Source: Pseudomonas sp. BN102
Lineage (GTDB): Bacteria > Pseudomonadota > Gammaproteobacteria > Pseudomonadales > Pseudomonadaceae
NCBI RefSeq assembly: GCF_029871245.1
Contig: NZ_SSON01000073.1
Location: 275,257-339,256, forward strand
Direction: 5' to 3'
Length of the DNA stretch: 64,000 nt
How positions within the stretch are numbered: the first letter of the stretch is position 1; each line of letters starts with the position of its first letter. Under the pieces are notes generated by a model. The model ran no database searches and was not told the DNA's origin. It saw nothing but the letters and a program-made list of their open reading frames with translations. Positions 1 through 8,765 of the stretch are shown in pieces. The translations under genes were made by a program, and so were the position numbers.

Positions 1-480
1 GACCTGGATCTGCGTCGGGTCCACCTGGCCGCCGGCGCCACCGGTGGTGACGATCTGGATCTTGCGCCGCTTGCACCAGGCGATCAGCGCAGCCTTGGCC
101 GCCACGCTGTCGATGCAGTCGATCACTGCGTCCATCTCGGGCCTGATGTACTCGGCCATGGTCTCGCGGGTGACGAAGTCGGCCACCGCATGGACCACGC
201 AGGCCGGGTTGATGGCGCGGATGCGCTCGGCCATCACGTCCACCTTGGCCTTGCCCACGGCCCCCTCCATGGCGTGCACCTGGCGGTTGGTATTGGTGAT
301 GCAGACGTCGTCCAGGTCGAACAGGGAAATCTCGCCCACTCCGGAGCGCGCCAGGGCCTCGGCCGCCCAGGAACCCACGCCGCCGATGCCGACCACCGCC
401 ACATGCGCCGCCTGCAGCCGCGCCAGCCCGTCCAGGCCGTAAAGCCGGGCGATGCCGCCGAAACGCTCGTCTGTACTCAT
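1..480 (-). CDS. tcdA: tRNA threonylcarbamoyladenosine dehydratase TcdA (3' end outside window)
   Basis: An E1-like enzyme of the ThiF/MoeB/HesA superfamily that uses ATP to cyclise t6A37 to ct6A37 in ANN-decoding tRNAs. The first 160 residues are visible. The ATG at 480 gives MSTDERFGGIARLYG, followed by the nucleotide-binding glycine loop GIGGVGSW (about residues 31-38), the acidic DLDDV segment (about 55-59) and the N-x-N-R-Q motif (about 63-67) typical of the TcdA/CsdL branch. The reading frame runs off the left edge, so the C-terminal half cannot be judged. It is divergent from the alcohol dehydrogenase gene; the roughly 150-bp gap must hold both promoters. ThiF and MoeB paralogues are less likely because the start and the NTNRQ motif fit TcdA. 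Confidence 0.88.
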   Translation of the reverse strand, partial: MSTDERFGGIARLYGLDGLARLQAAHVAVVGIGGVGSWAAEALARSGVGEISLFDLDDVCITNTNRQVHAMEGAVGKAKVDVMAERIRAINPACVVHAVADFVTRETMAEYIRPEMDAVIDCIDSVAAKAALIAWCKRRKIQIVTTGGAGGQVDPTQIQV

Positions 481-632
481 CCCAATCACTCCCATCGCCA
501 ACTACCGGGCGGGCGCGCATTATAGGAAGCGCCATCCCTGGGCCCAAGTCCATTGCCGCTGAATGGTGGCCCATAGATTCGGGCGCGGTCCGCGGGGGCT
601 ATAGTCGGCTGATAACGACAAGGGAGCCGGTC

Positions 633-1784
633 ATGCGCAACTTCACTTTCTACAACCCCACCCGCATCCATTTCGGTGAAGGCCAGATCTCCAAGCTGGC
701 ACGGGACATTCCCGCCGGCAGCCGGGTGCTGGTGACCCACGGTGGTGGCAGCATCTTCCAGAACGGCGTCTGGCAGCAGGTGGAGGAAGCGCTGACCGGC
801 CACCACCTGACCCGCTTCGGCGGCATCGAGGCCAACCCCCAGTTCGACACCCTGGTCAAGGCAGCCCAGCTGGCCAAAGCGGAACAGTGCGATTTCATCC
901 TCGCCGTGGGCGGCGGTTCGGTGATCGACGGCAGCAAGTTCATCGCCGCGGCTGCCTGCCATGACGGCGACCCGCTGGAACTGCTCAGCGGCAAGCGCAT
1001 TACCGCCGCGCTGCCCCTGGGCTGCGTGCTGACCCTGGCCGCGACCGGTTCCGATAGCAATCCCCACGGTGTGGTCACCCATGTCGCCCGCCAGGAGAAA
1101 CTGCCCTTCTCCAGCGCCCTGCTCTATCCGCGCTTCGCCATCCTCGACCCAAGCACCACCTTCAGCCTGCCGACGCGGCAGATCGGCAATGGCGTGGTGG
1201 ACGCCTTCGTCCACACCATCGAGCAATACCTGACCTACCCGGCCGATGCGCCGCTGCAGGACCGCTACGCCGAAGGCCTGCTGCTGACCCTGATAGAGGA
1301 AGGCCCGAAGGCGCTGGCCGACCCCGAGGACTACGCGGTGCGCGCCAACCTCATGTGGTGCGCCACCCAGGCGCTGAACGGCCTGCTCGGCTGCGGCGTG
1401 CCCCAGGACTGGTCGACCCACATGATCGGCCACGAACTCACCGCCCTCTACCACATCGACCACGCCCAGACCCTGGCCGTGGTGCTGCCGGCACTGCTGG
1501 CCGAACGCCGCCAGGTCAAGCGCGAGAAGCTGCTGCAGTATGCCGCGCGCGTCTGGGGCCTGAAGGAAGGCGACGAGGACCAGCGCATCGACGCCGCCAT
1601 CCAGGCCACCCGTGACTTCTTCAAGCGCATGGGCGTACCGACCCGTCTGTCCGAACATGGCCTGGACGCCGACGTGATTCCCCAGGTGCTGGCCCAGCTG
1701 GAACGCCATGGCATGACCGCGCTGAGCGAGCGCCGCGACCTCGACCTGGAGGTCAGCGAGCGCATCCTGCTGCGCGCCCTCTGA
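633..1784 (+). CDS. iron-containing NAD(P)H-dependent alcohol dehydrogenase, YqhD type
   Basis: A group III metal-dependent alcohol dehydrogenase of 383 residues that would reduce short aldehydes, often as aldehyde detoxification with NADPH. The N-terminal MRNFTFYNPTRIHFGEGQI is characteristic of YqhD. The cofactor loop GGGS lies at about 93-96. The metal ligands fit Asp190, His194, His263 and His277; their spacing (4, 69, 14) matches what I recall for E. coli YqhD (194, 198, 267, 281). The ATG follows a plausible AAGGGAG ribosome site. It is a single gene between tcdA and ndvB with no obvious operon partner. The substrate cannot be deduced. A butanol-dehydrogenase (BdhA) label would be equivalent. 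Confidence 0.9.
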   Translation: MRNFTFYNPTRIHFGEGQISKLARDIPAGSRVLVTHGGGSIFQNGVWQQVEEALTGHHLTRFGGIEANPQFDTLVKAAQLAKAEQCDFILAVGGGSVIDGSKFIAAAACHDGDPLELLSGKRITAALPLGCVLTLAATGSDSNPHGVVTHVARQEKLPFSSALLYPRFAILDPSTTFSLPTRQIGNGVVDAFVHTIEQYLTYPADAPLQDRYAEGLLLTLIEEGPKALADPEDYAVRANLMWCATQALNGLLGCGVPQDWSTHMIGHELTALYHIDHAQTLAVVLPALLAERRQVKREKLLQYAARVWGLKEGDEDQRIDAAIQATRDFFKRMGVPTRLSEHGLDADVIPQVLAQLERHGMTALSERRDLDLEVSERILLRAL

Positions 1785-1994
1785 GGCTGACCCGCATCGA
1801 TCCTGGCCGGATTTTTCCAAATTCGGCCGAACTTCTGCCGCATCCGAAGACCAAAACGTCTGGCGGGGGATGGCCATCCAGCCTTCCCTGCTGGTTGCAA
1901 TCTATACAGCTGTTGGGCGCCGGGGTAGGATTCGCGCCGACCAGTACCCCGCTGGCCCTATTCCTAGTTCCATGCTTCGGAACCTTTGACTTCT

Positions 1995-4586
1995 ATGCCA
2001 TCGCGTAAATTTGGACTCAACCTGGTGGTCTTCGTGGCTGTCGCCGCGTTGTTCACCGGCATCTGGGCGCTTTACAACCGCCCGGTCACCGCGCCGGACT
2101 GGCCGGAACAGATTTCCGGTTACTCCTTCTCGCCTTTCCGCTTGGACCAGAACCCCCAGCAGAACCGCTACCCCAACGACCAGCAGATCCGCCAGGACCT
2201 CGAGTTGGTGAGTAAGCAGACGGACAACATCCGCACCTACTCGGTGGACGGCACCCTGGCCGACATCCCGCGCCTGGCCGAGGAATTCGGCCTGCGGGTG
2301 ACGCTGGGCATCTGGATCAGCCCGGACGAGGAGCGCAACGAGCGCGAGATCGCCAAGGCCATCGAGATCGCCAATGCCTCCCGCAGCGTGGTTCGCGTGG
2401 TGGTGGGCAACGAAGCGCTGTTCCGCCGTGAGATCAGCCGCAAGGACCTGATCGTCTACCTCGATCGGGTACGTGCCGCGGTGAAGGTACCGGTGACCAC
2501 ATCCGAACAGTGGCACATCTGGCTCAAGTACCCCGAACTGGCCAAGCACGTCGACCTGGTGGCCGCCCACGTGCTGCCGTACTGGGAATTCGTGCCGATG
2601 GAGGACTCCACAGAGTTCGTCCTGGAACGCGCCAAGGACCTGAAGAAGGCCTTCCCGAAGAAGCCGCTGCTGCTGTCCGAGGTGGGCTGGCCGAGCAACG
2701 GCCGCATGCGCGGCGGCGCCGACGCCTCCCAGGCGGACCAGGCCATCTACCTGCGCACCCTGGTCAACGCCCTCAACTCCAAGGGCTACAACTACTTCGT
2801 GATCGAGGCCTTCGACCAGCCGTGGAAGGCCAGCGACGAGGGCTCGGTGGGCGCCTACTGGGGTGTCTACAACCTTGAACGCCAGCCCAAGTTCGCCTTC
2901 GAAGGCCCGGTGATCGCCATTCCGCAATGGCGCATGCTGGCCGTCGCTTCGGTGGTCATGGCGCTGCTCGCCCTGGCCATGATGCTGATCGACGGCAGCG
3001 CCCTGCGTCAGCGCGGCCGCACCTTCCTGACCTTCGTCGCCTTCGCCGGCGGCTCGGTGCTGGTGTGGATCGCCTACGACTACAGCCAGCAGTACAGCAC
3101 CTGGTTCAGCCTGACCGTGGGCCTGCTCCTCGGCGTGGGTGCCCTCGGCGTGTTCATCGTCCTGCTCACCGAGGCCCACGAGCTGGCCGAGGCGGTCTGG
3201 GTGCGCAAGCGCCGGCGCCCCTTCCTGCCGGTGCTGGCCGACGCCGCCTACCGACCCAAGGTGTCGGTGCACGTGCCCTGCTACAACGAGCCGCCGGAGA
3301 TGGTCAAACAGACCCTCGATGCCCTGGCCAACCTCGACTATCCGGACTACGAAGTCCTGATCATCGACAACAACACCAAGGACCCGGCGGTCTGGGAACC
3401 GGTGCGCGACTATTGCGAACAGCTGGGCCCGCGCTTCAAGTTCTTCCACGTTGCCCCGCTGGAAGGCTTCAAGGGCGGCGCGCTGAACTACATCCTGCCC
3501 TACACCGCGCCGGATGCCGAAGTTGTCGCGGTGATCGACTCCGACTACTGCGTCGACCGCAACTGGCTGAAGTACATGGTTCCGCACTTCGCCGATCCGT
3601 CGATCGCCGTAGTGCAGTCGCCGCAGGACTACCGTGACGGCAACGAGAACACCTTCAAGAAGCTCTGCTACGCCGAGTACAAGGGCTTCTTCCACATCGG
3701 CATGGTCACCCGCAACGACCGCAACGCCATCATCCAGCACGGCACCATGACCATGATCCGCCGTTCGGTGATGGACGAGCTGAAGTGGGCCGACTGGACC
3801 ATCTGCGAAGATGCCGAGTTGGGCCTGCGCGTGTTCAAGACGGGTTATGCCGCCGCCTACGCCCACCAGAGCTTCGGCCAGGGCCTGATGCCAGACACCT
3901 TCATCGACTACAAGAAGCAGCGCTTCCGCTGGGCCTACGGCGCCATCCAGATCATGAAGGGCCACGCCCGCAGCCTGTTCCTGGGCAAGGACTCCCAGCT
4001 CAAGCGCGGCCAGCGCTACCACTTCATCGCCGGCTGGCTGCCCTGGGTCGCCGATGGCCTGAACATCTTCTTCACCGTTGGCGCCCTGCTCTGGTCGGCG
4101 GCGATGATCATCGTGCCGCAGCGGGTCGACCCGCCGCTGCTGATCTTCGCCATCCCGCCGCTGGCGCTGTTCTTCTTCAAGGTGGGCAAGATCGTCTTCC
4201 TCTACCAGCGCGCCGTAGGGGTCAACCTGAAGGACGCCTTCTGTGCGGCGGTGGCGGGGCTCGCGCTCTCGCACACCATCGCCAAGGCGGTGCTCTACGG
4301 CTTCTTCACCAAGAGCATTCCCTTCTTCCGCACGCCGAAGATGCGCACCAACCATGGCGTGCTGATGGCCCTGGCTGAAGCCCGCGAAGAAGTCTTCATC
4401 ATGCTCCTGCTGTGGGGGGCCGCCATCGGCATCGCCGTGGTCCAGGGCATGCCCAGCCCGGACGTGAAGTTCTGGGTGGCCATGCTGCTGGTCCAGTCGC
4501 TGCCCTACCTGGCGGCGCTGATCATGGCCCTGCTCTCTTCCCTGCCCAAGTCCCAGGAGGCGGAGCAGGAAGTCGCCACCGCCTGA
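1995..4586 (+). CDS. ndvB: NdvB-type beta-1,3-glucan synthase (GH17-like domain fused to GT2)
   Basis: A membrane glycosyltransferase of 863 residues. In P. aeruginosa NdvB makes cyclic glycerophosphorylated beta-1,3-glucans linked to biofilm tolerance. I chose the ATG at 1995 over an upstream TTG at 1986. Order of parts: a membrane anchor at about 8-25; a GH17-like domain with candidate catalytic Glu140 (VVGNEA) and Glu229 (LLSEVGWPSNG); membrane segments at about 312-332, 342-360 and 372-392; a family 2 GT-A domain with DSD at 515-517, ED at 605-606 and QRFRW at 642-646; then several C-terminal membrane helices. A strong hairpin terminator follows. dapE lies immediately downstream, the neighbour I recall in PAO1 (PA1162-PA1163). 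Product linkage is inferred from the family. Confidence 0.88.
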   Translation: MPSRKFGLNLVVFVAVAALFTGIWALYNRPVTAPDWPEQISGYSFSPFRLDQNPQQNRYPNDQQIRQDLELVSKQTDNIRTYSVDGTLADIPRLAEEFGLRVTLGIWISPDEERNEREIAKAIEIANASRSVVRVVVGNEALFRREISRKDLIVYLDRVRAAVKVPVTTSEQWHIWLKYPELAKHVDLVAAHVLPYWEFVPMEDSTEFVLERAKDLKKAFPKKPLLLSEVGWPSNGRMRGGADASQADQAIYLRTLVNALNSKGYNYFVIEAFDQPWKASDEGSVGAYWGVYNLERQPKFAFEGPVIAIPQWRMLAVASVVMALLALAMMLIDGSALRQRGRTFLTFVAFAGGSVLVWIAYDYSQQYSTWFSLTVGLLLGVGALGVFIVLLTEAHELAEAVWVRKRRRPFLPVLADAAYRPKVSVHVPCYNEPPEMVKQTLDALANLDYPDYEVLIIDNNTKDPAVWEPVRDYCEQLGPRFKFFHVAPLEGFKGGALNYILPYTAPDAEVVAVIDSDYCVDRNWLKYMVPHFADPSIAVVQSPQDYRDGNENTFKKLCYAEYKGFFHIGMVTRNDRNAIIQHGTMTMIRRSVMDELKWADWTICEDAELGLRVFKTGYAAAYAHQSFGQGLMPDTFIDYKKQRFRWAYGAIQIMKGHARSLFLGKDSQLKRGQRYHFIAGWLPWVADGLNIFFTVGALLWSAAMIIVPQRVDPPLLIFAIPPLALFFFKVGKIVFLYQRAVGVNLKDAFCAAVAGLALSHTIAKAVLYGFFTKSIPFFRTPKMRTNHGVLMALAEAREEVFIMLLLWGAAIGIAVVQGMPSPDVKFWVAMLLVQSLPYLAALIMALLSSLPKSQEAEQEVATA

Positions 4587-4603
4587 CGGCGATGGACGAC
4601 CCT

Positions 4604-4635
4604 AAACGGCGGCCATTGGCCGCCGTTTCTGTTTT
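4604..4635 (+). terminator. intrinsic terminator after ndvB
   Basis: A perfect 11-bp stem, AAACGGCGGCC with ATT loop and GGCCGCCGTTT, is followed by CTGTTTT. It sits 17 bases after the ndvB stop and ends about 55 bases before dapE, so dapE probably has its own promoter or depends on read-through. Confidence 0.85.
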
Positions 4636-4689
4636 AAGATGTCCGCCTTTTCACCCAGTCCGTTTCCGCGCTGTCTTTCGGAGCTTCCC

Positions 4690-5832
4690 ATGTCTGCCCT
4701 CTCCCCCACCCTCGAACTCGCCTGCGACCTCATCCGTCGTCCTTCGGTCACCCCGGTCGACGAAGGCTGCCAGGACCTGATGATGCGCCGGCTGGCCGCT
4801 GCCGGCTTCCGCATCGAGCGCATGCGCATCGAGGACGTGGAGAACTTCTGGGCGATCCGCGGTGGCGACGGCCCGGTCCTCTGCTTCGCCGGCCACACCG
4901 ACGTGGTACCCACCGGCCCGCTGCAGGCCTGGCAGCACCAGCCCTTCGATGCCCTGATCGACGAGCAGGGCATGCTCTGCGGCCGGGGCGCGGCGGACAT
5001 GAAAGGCAGCCTGGCGGCCATGCTGGTGGCGGTCGAGCGCTTCGTCGCCGAACATCCGCAGCACAAGGGCGCCATTGCCTTCCTCATCACCAGTGACGAG
5101 GAAGGCCCGGCCCACCACGGGACCAAGGCCGTGGTCGAGCGCCTGGCCGCCCGTGGCGAGCGCCTGGACTGGTGCATCGTCGGCGAACCCTCGAGCACTT
5201 CCCTGGTGGGCGACGTGGTGAAGAACGGCCGCCGTGGATCCCTTGGCGGCAAGCTGACGGTACGCGGCGTGCAGGGCCACGTGGCCTACCCGCACCTGGC
5301 GAAGAACCCCATCCACCTGGCTGCGCCGGCTCTGGCCGAACTGGCCGCCGAACACTGGGACGACGGCAACGCCTTCTTCCCGCCCACCAGCTTCCAGGTG
5401 TCCAACCTCAACTCCGGCACCGGCGCCACCAACGTGATCCCCGGCGAGCTGGCGGCGGTGTTCAACTTCCGCTTCTCCACCGAGTCCACCGTGGAAGGCT
5501 TGCAGCGCCGGGTCGAGACCATTCTCGACAAGCACGGCCTGGACTACCACCTGGAGTGGGCCCTGTCCGGCCTGCCGTTCCTGACCGAGCCGGGCGAGCT
5601 GCTGGATGCCGTCTCCGCCAGCATCAAGGCCATCACCGGCCGCGACACGACCCCTTCCACCAGCGGTGGCACCTCGGACGGCCGCTTCATCGCCACCATG
5701 GGCACCCAGGTGGTCGAACTCGGCCCGGTGAACGCCACCATCCACCAGGTGAACGAACGGGTGCTGGCCAGCGATCTCGACCTGTTGACCGACATCTACC
5801 AACAGACCCTGGTCCGCCTGCTCGCCCAATGA
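4690..5832 (+). CDS. dapE: succinyl-diaminopimelate desuccinylase DapE
   Basis: An M20-family dizinc amidohydrolase of 380 residues that hydrolyses N-succinyl-LL-DAP in lysine and meso-DAP (peptidoglycan) synthesis in the cytoplasm. The ATG at 4690 follows a GGAG ribosome site; an upstream in-frame ATG at 4639 would add 17 residues not typical of DapE. The metal-site motif [12 protein letters not shown] puts His69 and Asp71 in place, GRGAADMKG supplies Asp103, and SDEEGPA supplies Glu137-Glu138. The C-terminal [10 protein letters not shown] and ATIHQVNE motifs are present. Its stop overlaps the rlmA start (ATGA), so the two are translationally coupled, although the functions are unrelated. 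Confidence 0.96.
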   Translation: MSALSPTLELACDLIRRPSVTPVDEGCQDLMMRRLAAAGFRIERMRIEDVENFWAIRGGDGPVLCFAGHTDVVPTGPLQAWQHQPFDALIDEQGMLCGRGAADMKGSLAAMLVAVERFVAEHPQHKGAIAFLITSDEEGPAHHGTKAVVERLAARGERLDWCIVGEPSSTSLVGDVVKNGRRGSLGGKLTVRGVQGHVAYPHLAKNPIHLAAPALAELAAEHWDDGNAFFPPTSFQVSNLNSGTGATNVIPGELAAVFNFRFSTESTVEGLQRRVETILDKHGLDYHLEWALSGLPFLTEPGELLDAVSASIKAITGRDTTPSTSGGTSDGRFIATMGTQVVELGPVNATIHQVNERVLASDLDLLTDIYQQTLVRLLAQ

Positions 5833-6635
5833 TGCTCATCTGCCCCCTCTGCCAGGGCCCGCTCCACGCCAGCGACAAGGGTGTGGCGTGCCCGGCCAAC
5901 CATAGCTTCGACCGCGCCCGCCAGGGTTACTACAACCTGCTGCCGGTGCAGCACAAGAACAGCCGTGCCCCGGGGGACAACGCCACCATGGTCGAGGCCC
6001 GCCGGCGCTTCCTCGACGGTGGCCACTACGCCCCACTCGCCGCCCGCCTGGCCGCCCTGGCTGCCGAACGCGATCCCGAGCGCTGGTTGGATATCGGCTG
6101 CGGCGAGGGCTACTACACCGGCCAACTGGCCATGGCGTTGCCGGCAACCGACGGCTACGCCCTGGATATCTCCCGCGAGGCGGTCAAGCGCGCCTGTCGC
6201 CGTGCCCCGCAGTTGCACTGGCTGGTGGCGAGCATGGCACGGGTGCCCCTGGCCGACGCCAGCTGCCAGTTGCTCGCCAGCGTCTTCAGCCCGCTGGACT
6301 GGCAGGAAGCCCTGCGCCTGCTGGCGCCCGGCGGCGGCCTGCTGCGTATGGGGCCGACCCGCGAGCACCTGCTGGAGTTGCGCGAGAAGCTCTATGACGA
6401 GGTCCGCGACTACGATGACCAGAAGCATCTGACGCAGATCCCGGCAGGCATGCGTCTTGCCCATAGCGAGACCCTGACCTATCGCCTGCAACTGGCCGAC
6501 GCCCAGGCCCGCGCCGACCTGCTGGCCATGACCCCGCACGGCTGGCGCGCCAATGCCGAACGCCGTGCGGCGGTGGTGTCCGAAGCCTTCGAAGTCACGG
6601 TGTCCATTCGCTACGATTGGATCGAGAAAATCTAG
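5829..6635 (+). CDS. rlmA: 23S rRNA (guanine-N1)-methyltransferase RlmA
   Basis: A SAM-dependent methyltransferase of 268 residues that would modify guanine 745 in helix 35 of 23S rRNA. An N-terminal zinc ribbon is visible: Cys5, Cys8, Cys21 and His25. The SAM-binding motif I is [12 protein letters not shown] at about 87-98, and the [15 protein letters not shown] region follows the family. The start overlaps the dapE stop. Two consecutive ATGs (5829 and 5832) are possible; the first creates the ATGA overlap. The gene is followed closely by the small conserved gene at 6647, so a three-gene unit with dapE is likely. Confidence 0.93.
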   Translation: MMLICPLCQGPLHASDKGVACPANHSFDRARQGYYNLLPVQHKNSRAPGDNATMVEARRRFLDGGHYAPLAARLAALAAERDPERWLDIGCGEGYYTGQLAMALPATDGYALDISREAVKRACRRAPQLHWLVASMARVPLADASCQLLASVFSPLDWQEALRLLAPGGGLLRMGPTREHLLELREKLYDEVRDYDDQKHLTQIPAGMRLAHSETLTYRLQLADAQARADLLAMTPHGWRANAERRAAVVSEAFEVTVSIRYDWIEKI

Positions 6636-6646
6636 AGAGCCTTCCC

Positions 6647-7018
6647 ATGCGCCAACCCGATATCGAGATCTACCTCAAGGACGCCGATCAGGAAGCGGTC
6701 ACCGCCTGGCTCAACACGGCGCTGGGCCCCTGCACGCCGTGGCAGCAGAAGGGACAGACCTTCAAGTGTCTGGCCGGGGATATCCCCGTGACCTGGCTGC
6801 CGAAGGCAGTGGGCAAGTGGCACAGCCTCTACCTGGAGAGCGATGCCTCGCCCTGGGAAGACGATCTGGGTTGCGCCCGTGCTGCCTTCGCGGCCCTTGG
6901 GGTGGAAATCCGCTGCGCGCCGGGTGGCTGGCAGGAAGCGCAGGGAGAGGAAGATGCCGACCGCTGGATCAAGGTGAACGCGGAAGGCGAGCAGGAAATC
7001 ACCTGGCGCACCGACTGA
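6647..7018 (+). CDS. conserved protein of unknown function downstream of rlmA
   Basis: A 123-residue soluble protein, MRQPDIEIYLKDADQEAV to its end, with no signal peptide or membrane segment. It is acidic and tryptophan-rich (for example WLNTALG, WQQKGQTFKC, WLPKAVGKWHSLY), suggesting a compact alpha/beta fold. I do not recognise a family. The start was placed at 6647, 11 bases after the rlmA stop; an in-frame upstream ATG at 6617 would overlap rlmA. From memory, PAO1 has a hypothetical gene (PA1160) in the same place between rlmA and a cold-shock gene, so it is probably a genuine conserved gene co-transcribed with dapE-rlmA. Confidence 0.8.
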   Translation: MRQPDIEIYLKDADQEAVTAWLNTALGPCTPWQQKGQTFKCLAGDIPVTWLPKAVGKWHSLYLESDASPWEDDLGCARAAFAALGVEIRCAPGGWQEAQGEEDADRWIKVNAEGEQEITWRTD

Positions 7019-7059
7019 GGCGGCAGTGGGCGCTGACCCCGGTCCTGGTTCGAACCTTT

Positions 7060-7136
7060 GCGGTGGAAATCCGCCACGCGGATTTTCACCCTACGCAGTT
7101 CATCCGTAGGGTGGACCACGCTTCTCCGGTCCACCA
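7060..7136. repeat. REP-like double hairpin, GTAGGGTGG family
   Basis: Two short imperfect hairpins lie back to back: GGTGGAAATCCGCCACGCGG leading to TTTTCACCCTAC, then GTAGGGTGGACCACGCTTC leading to GGTCCACC. The same two arm types recur at 56066-56150. The gap between the rlmA unit and the cold-shock terminator otherwise holds nothing I recognise. Confidence 0.65.
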
Positions 7137-7191
7137 ACGTGGCCCGGCCAGGGCACAATCTCGATGGTTCGCGGTTCGAAGCATGGAAAGC

Positions 7192-7215
7192 AAAAGGCCC
7201 GTCACTGACGGGCCT
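7192..7215 (-). terminator. terminator of the cold-shock gene
   Basis: On the minus strand a 10-bp perfect stem AGGCCCGTCA / TGACGGGCCT is followed by TTTG. It lies 15 bases past the cold-shock stop codon. Confidence 0.8.
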
Positions 7216-7229
7216 CTTGTTCTTGAGTC

Positions 7230-7439
7230 TCAGACCTTGGCGACGTCTTCCGCCTGCAGGCCTTTCTGACCCTGGATCACGGAAAACTCCACCTTCTGGC
7301 CTTCCAGCAGAGAGCGGTGGCCCTCGCCGCGGATAGCGCGGTAGTGAACGAACACATCAGGACCGCTTTCGCGCTGAATGAAACCATAGCCCTTGGCGTC
7401 ATTGAACCACTTGACGGTTCCGACCTCACGATCAGCCAT
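7230..7439 (-). CDS. cold-shock domain protein (CspA family)
   Basis: A 69-residue single cold-shock (OB-fold) domain that binds single-stranded nucleic acids as an RNA chaperone or antiterminator. The RNA-binding motifs RNP1 (KGYGFIQ) and RNP2 (VFVHY) are intact. I placed the start at the ATG at 7439 ([14 protein letters not shown]); the long open frame upstream of it is not coding. It is monocistronic, with a terminator downstream and a long leader upstream that may carry post-transcriptional control. The sequence is a divergent Csp member ([20 protein letters not shown]), so I give no specific symbol. Confidence 0.95.
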   Translation of the reverse strand: MADREVGTVKWFNDAKGYGFIQRESGPDVFVHYRAIRGEGHRSLLEGQKVEFSVIQGQKGLQAEDVAKV

Positions 7440-7765
7440 TACTGCTCTCTCCAACTCGCAATTTTGTTGTTTTACCCCCTTATGCGGGGGTTTCGACGGT
7501 GCGGTAAAGACGTTCTTCTTACATCCGACCCCGGCCGAATATAGCGTGGAGCGGGCATTTCGAATGGCGTTCTTTTGGTGACCGCGACCGGAGTATACGA
7601 CAAGAGTTGGTGCTGAAAAGTACTTTTTTATGACAGTACGGAATGGCCGGCCCATGCGGGCTGGACGCCCTTTTTTGGTTCTTCGGACGTACAAATCGGA
7701 GCATGAAAAAAGGCGGGAATGCACCAGTGTTTGTCCAACTTCCCACCTTTTCCCAATGACTTGCA
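7440..7765. other. non-coding gap: cold-shock leader and ABC-operon terminator
   Basis: There is no credible gene here. Moving away from the cold-shock start on the minus strand the gap holds an A-rich tract, a hairpin ACCCCC-GCATAA-GGGGGT (7474-7491) likely within the 5' leader, and an AT-rich stretch to about 7630 that must contain the promoter. The right end carries the terminator at 7706-7751. Cold-shock genes commonly have long structured leaders; that this hairpin is regulatory is inference. Confidence 0.55.
7706..7751 (-). terminator. terminator of the ABC/Gld-like operon
   Basis: On the minus strand AAAAGGTGGGAA pairs with TTCCCGCCTTTT (12 bp with one T-G wobble) around a 20-base loop and runs into six T residues. 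It starts 15 bases after the stop of the DUF4340 gene. Confidence 0.75.
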
Positions 7766-8755
7766 CTACTTGGCGGCCAGTACGTCCTCGAGCTTCTTGG
7801 CCAGTGCCTGATATTGGAATGGCTCCAGCCTATAGGCCCAATCCAGCTTGCCGGGCACCTGCTCGTCGCCGAGGCCTTGCTTGTCCGTGAGCACCAGCCA
7901 GGGCTGCCCCCCCTGGGAGTAGACCACCCCACGCAATTCACCGCCTTTGAAGGTCGAAAGGCTGAACTGGAGCATCGGCTTGCCCTTGAACTGCACCTGC
8001 GCCAAAGGCGCATTGTCGGCGAACTCCAGGCCGGCGAAGAGGGTCGCCATGCCGTTGGCCGCCGCCTCGTAGGCCAGGCGCCGGTCCTTGGGCAATTGCT
8101 TGAGCTTGAGGTTGGGCTCCTCGGCCGAATCACGGTAGACGGTCAGCTTGCTGCCGTTCGGGTAGGCCACTTCCACCTGCCTGACCTTGGCGAAGGGAAT
8201 CGCCGCCACTCGACGGTCCAGCCAGTTCAGCTCGGTTACCGGCATGGGCATGGGCTGGTCCACCAGCCAGACCTGGTTGTCGCCGTAGAGGCGCACCAGC
8301 TGGCCCTTGCCCTGTTGCGCCGGCCTGCCCACCAGCAGCTCCAGGGGCGCCTCGCCCCCTCGCTCCAGCCTGACGCGTACACCCTGCTCTTCGGCGTTGC
8401 CCTTGTCGGCCAGGCCGATGCGACCATGCAGTGCCGGGTTGGCGGTCTTGGCTTCCACCTTCTGCGCCTCGGCGAGCGCCTTCAGCAGGGTCGCCACCGG
8501 TTGGCCGGCGGCCGGGTAGTCGGCCTTGGCGGGCAGCACCCAGAGGTCGCCCTTGCGCTCCAGGCGCAGTTCGGGCTGCCCGGGACGCTGCACGTCCACC
8601 GCGCTCACTTCCGCCAGCTTGCCTTGCAGCCCGGGCAACAGCAGCTCACGGCTGGCGCTGGACGGCTGCGGCCGCGAGCTGCCCTGCTGAAGGTAATAGG
8701 CCACGCCCAGCCCGAGTGCGAGCAGGGCGAGGATGATCAGGCCTTTGCGTCCCAT
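7766..8755 (-). CDS. DUF4340 domain protein, last gene of Gld-like ABC operon
   Basis: A 329-residue protein with one N-terminal membrane anchor ([22 protein letters not shown]) and an extracytoplasmic body. The body shows DUF4340-type repeats: a conserved [26 protein letters not shown]-like stretch and the [18 protein letters not shown] segment (no single motif is catalytic). It follows the GldG-like gene by 10 bases and ends the operon before a terminator. DUF4340 proteins commonly accompany GldF/GldG-type ABC systems; the function is unknown, perhaps as an extracytoplasmic accessory. The family call rests on operon context and the overall pattern. Confidence 0.82.
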   Translation of the reverse strand: MGRKGLIILALLALGLGVAYYLQQGSSRPQPSSASRELLLPGLQGKLAEVSAVDVQRPGQPELRLERKGDLWVLPAKADYPAAGQPVATLLKALAEAQKVEAKTANPALHGRIGLADKGNAEEQGVRVRLERGGEAPLELLVGRPAQQGKGQLVRLYGDNQVWLVDQPMPMPVTELNWLDRRVAAIPFAKVRQVEVAYPNGSKLTVYRDSAEEPNLKLKQLPKDRRLAYEAAANGMATLFAGLEFADNAPLAQVQFKGKPMLQFSLSTFKGGELRGVVYSQGGQPWLVLTDKQGLGDEQVPGKLDWAYRLEPFQYQALAKKLEDVLAAK

Positions 8756-8765
8756 TGCGTTCTCC

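Noticed and set aside
1813-1846. GGCCG...CGGCC hairpin after the alcohol dehydrogenase gene
   Set aside because: The stem is short and broken, so I could not call it a terminator with confidence.
1902-4355. A minus-strand open frame of 817 codons over ndvB
   Set aside because: It is antisense to a clear family member, is rich in His, Gly, Asp and Val with no motifs, and arises from high-GC codon bias. Similar long antisense frames at 8733-10676, 25221-27497 and 40594-42936 were rejected for the same reason.
7474-7491. Hairpin in the cold-shock leader considered as a terminator
   Set aside because: No T tract follows it on the minus strand, and it precedes the gene; it was described as leader structure only.
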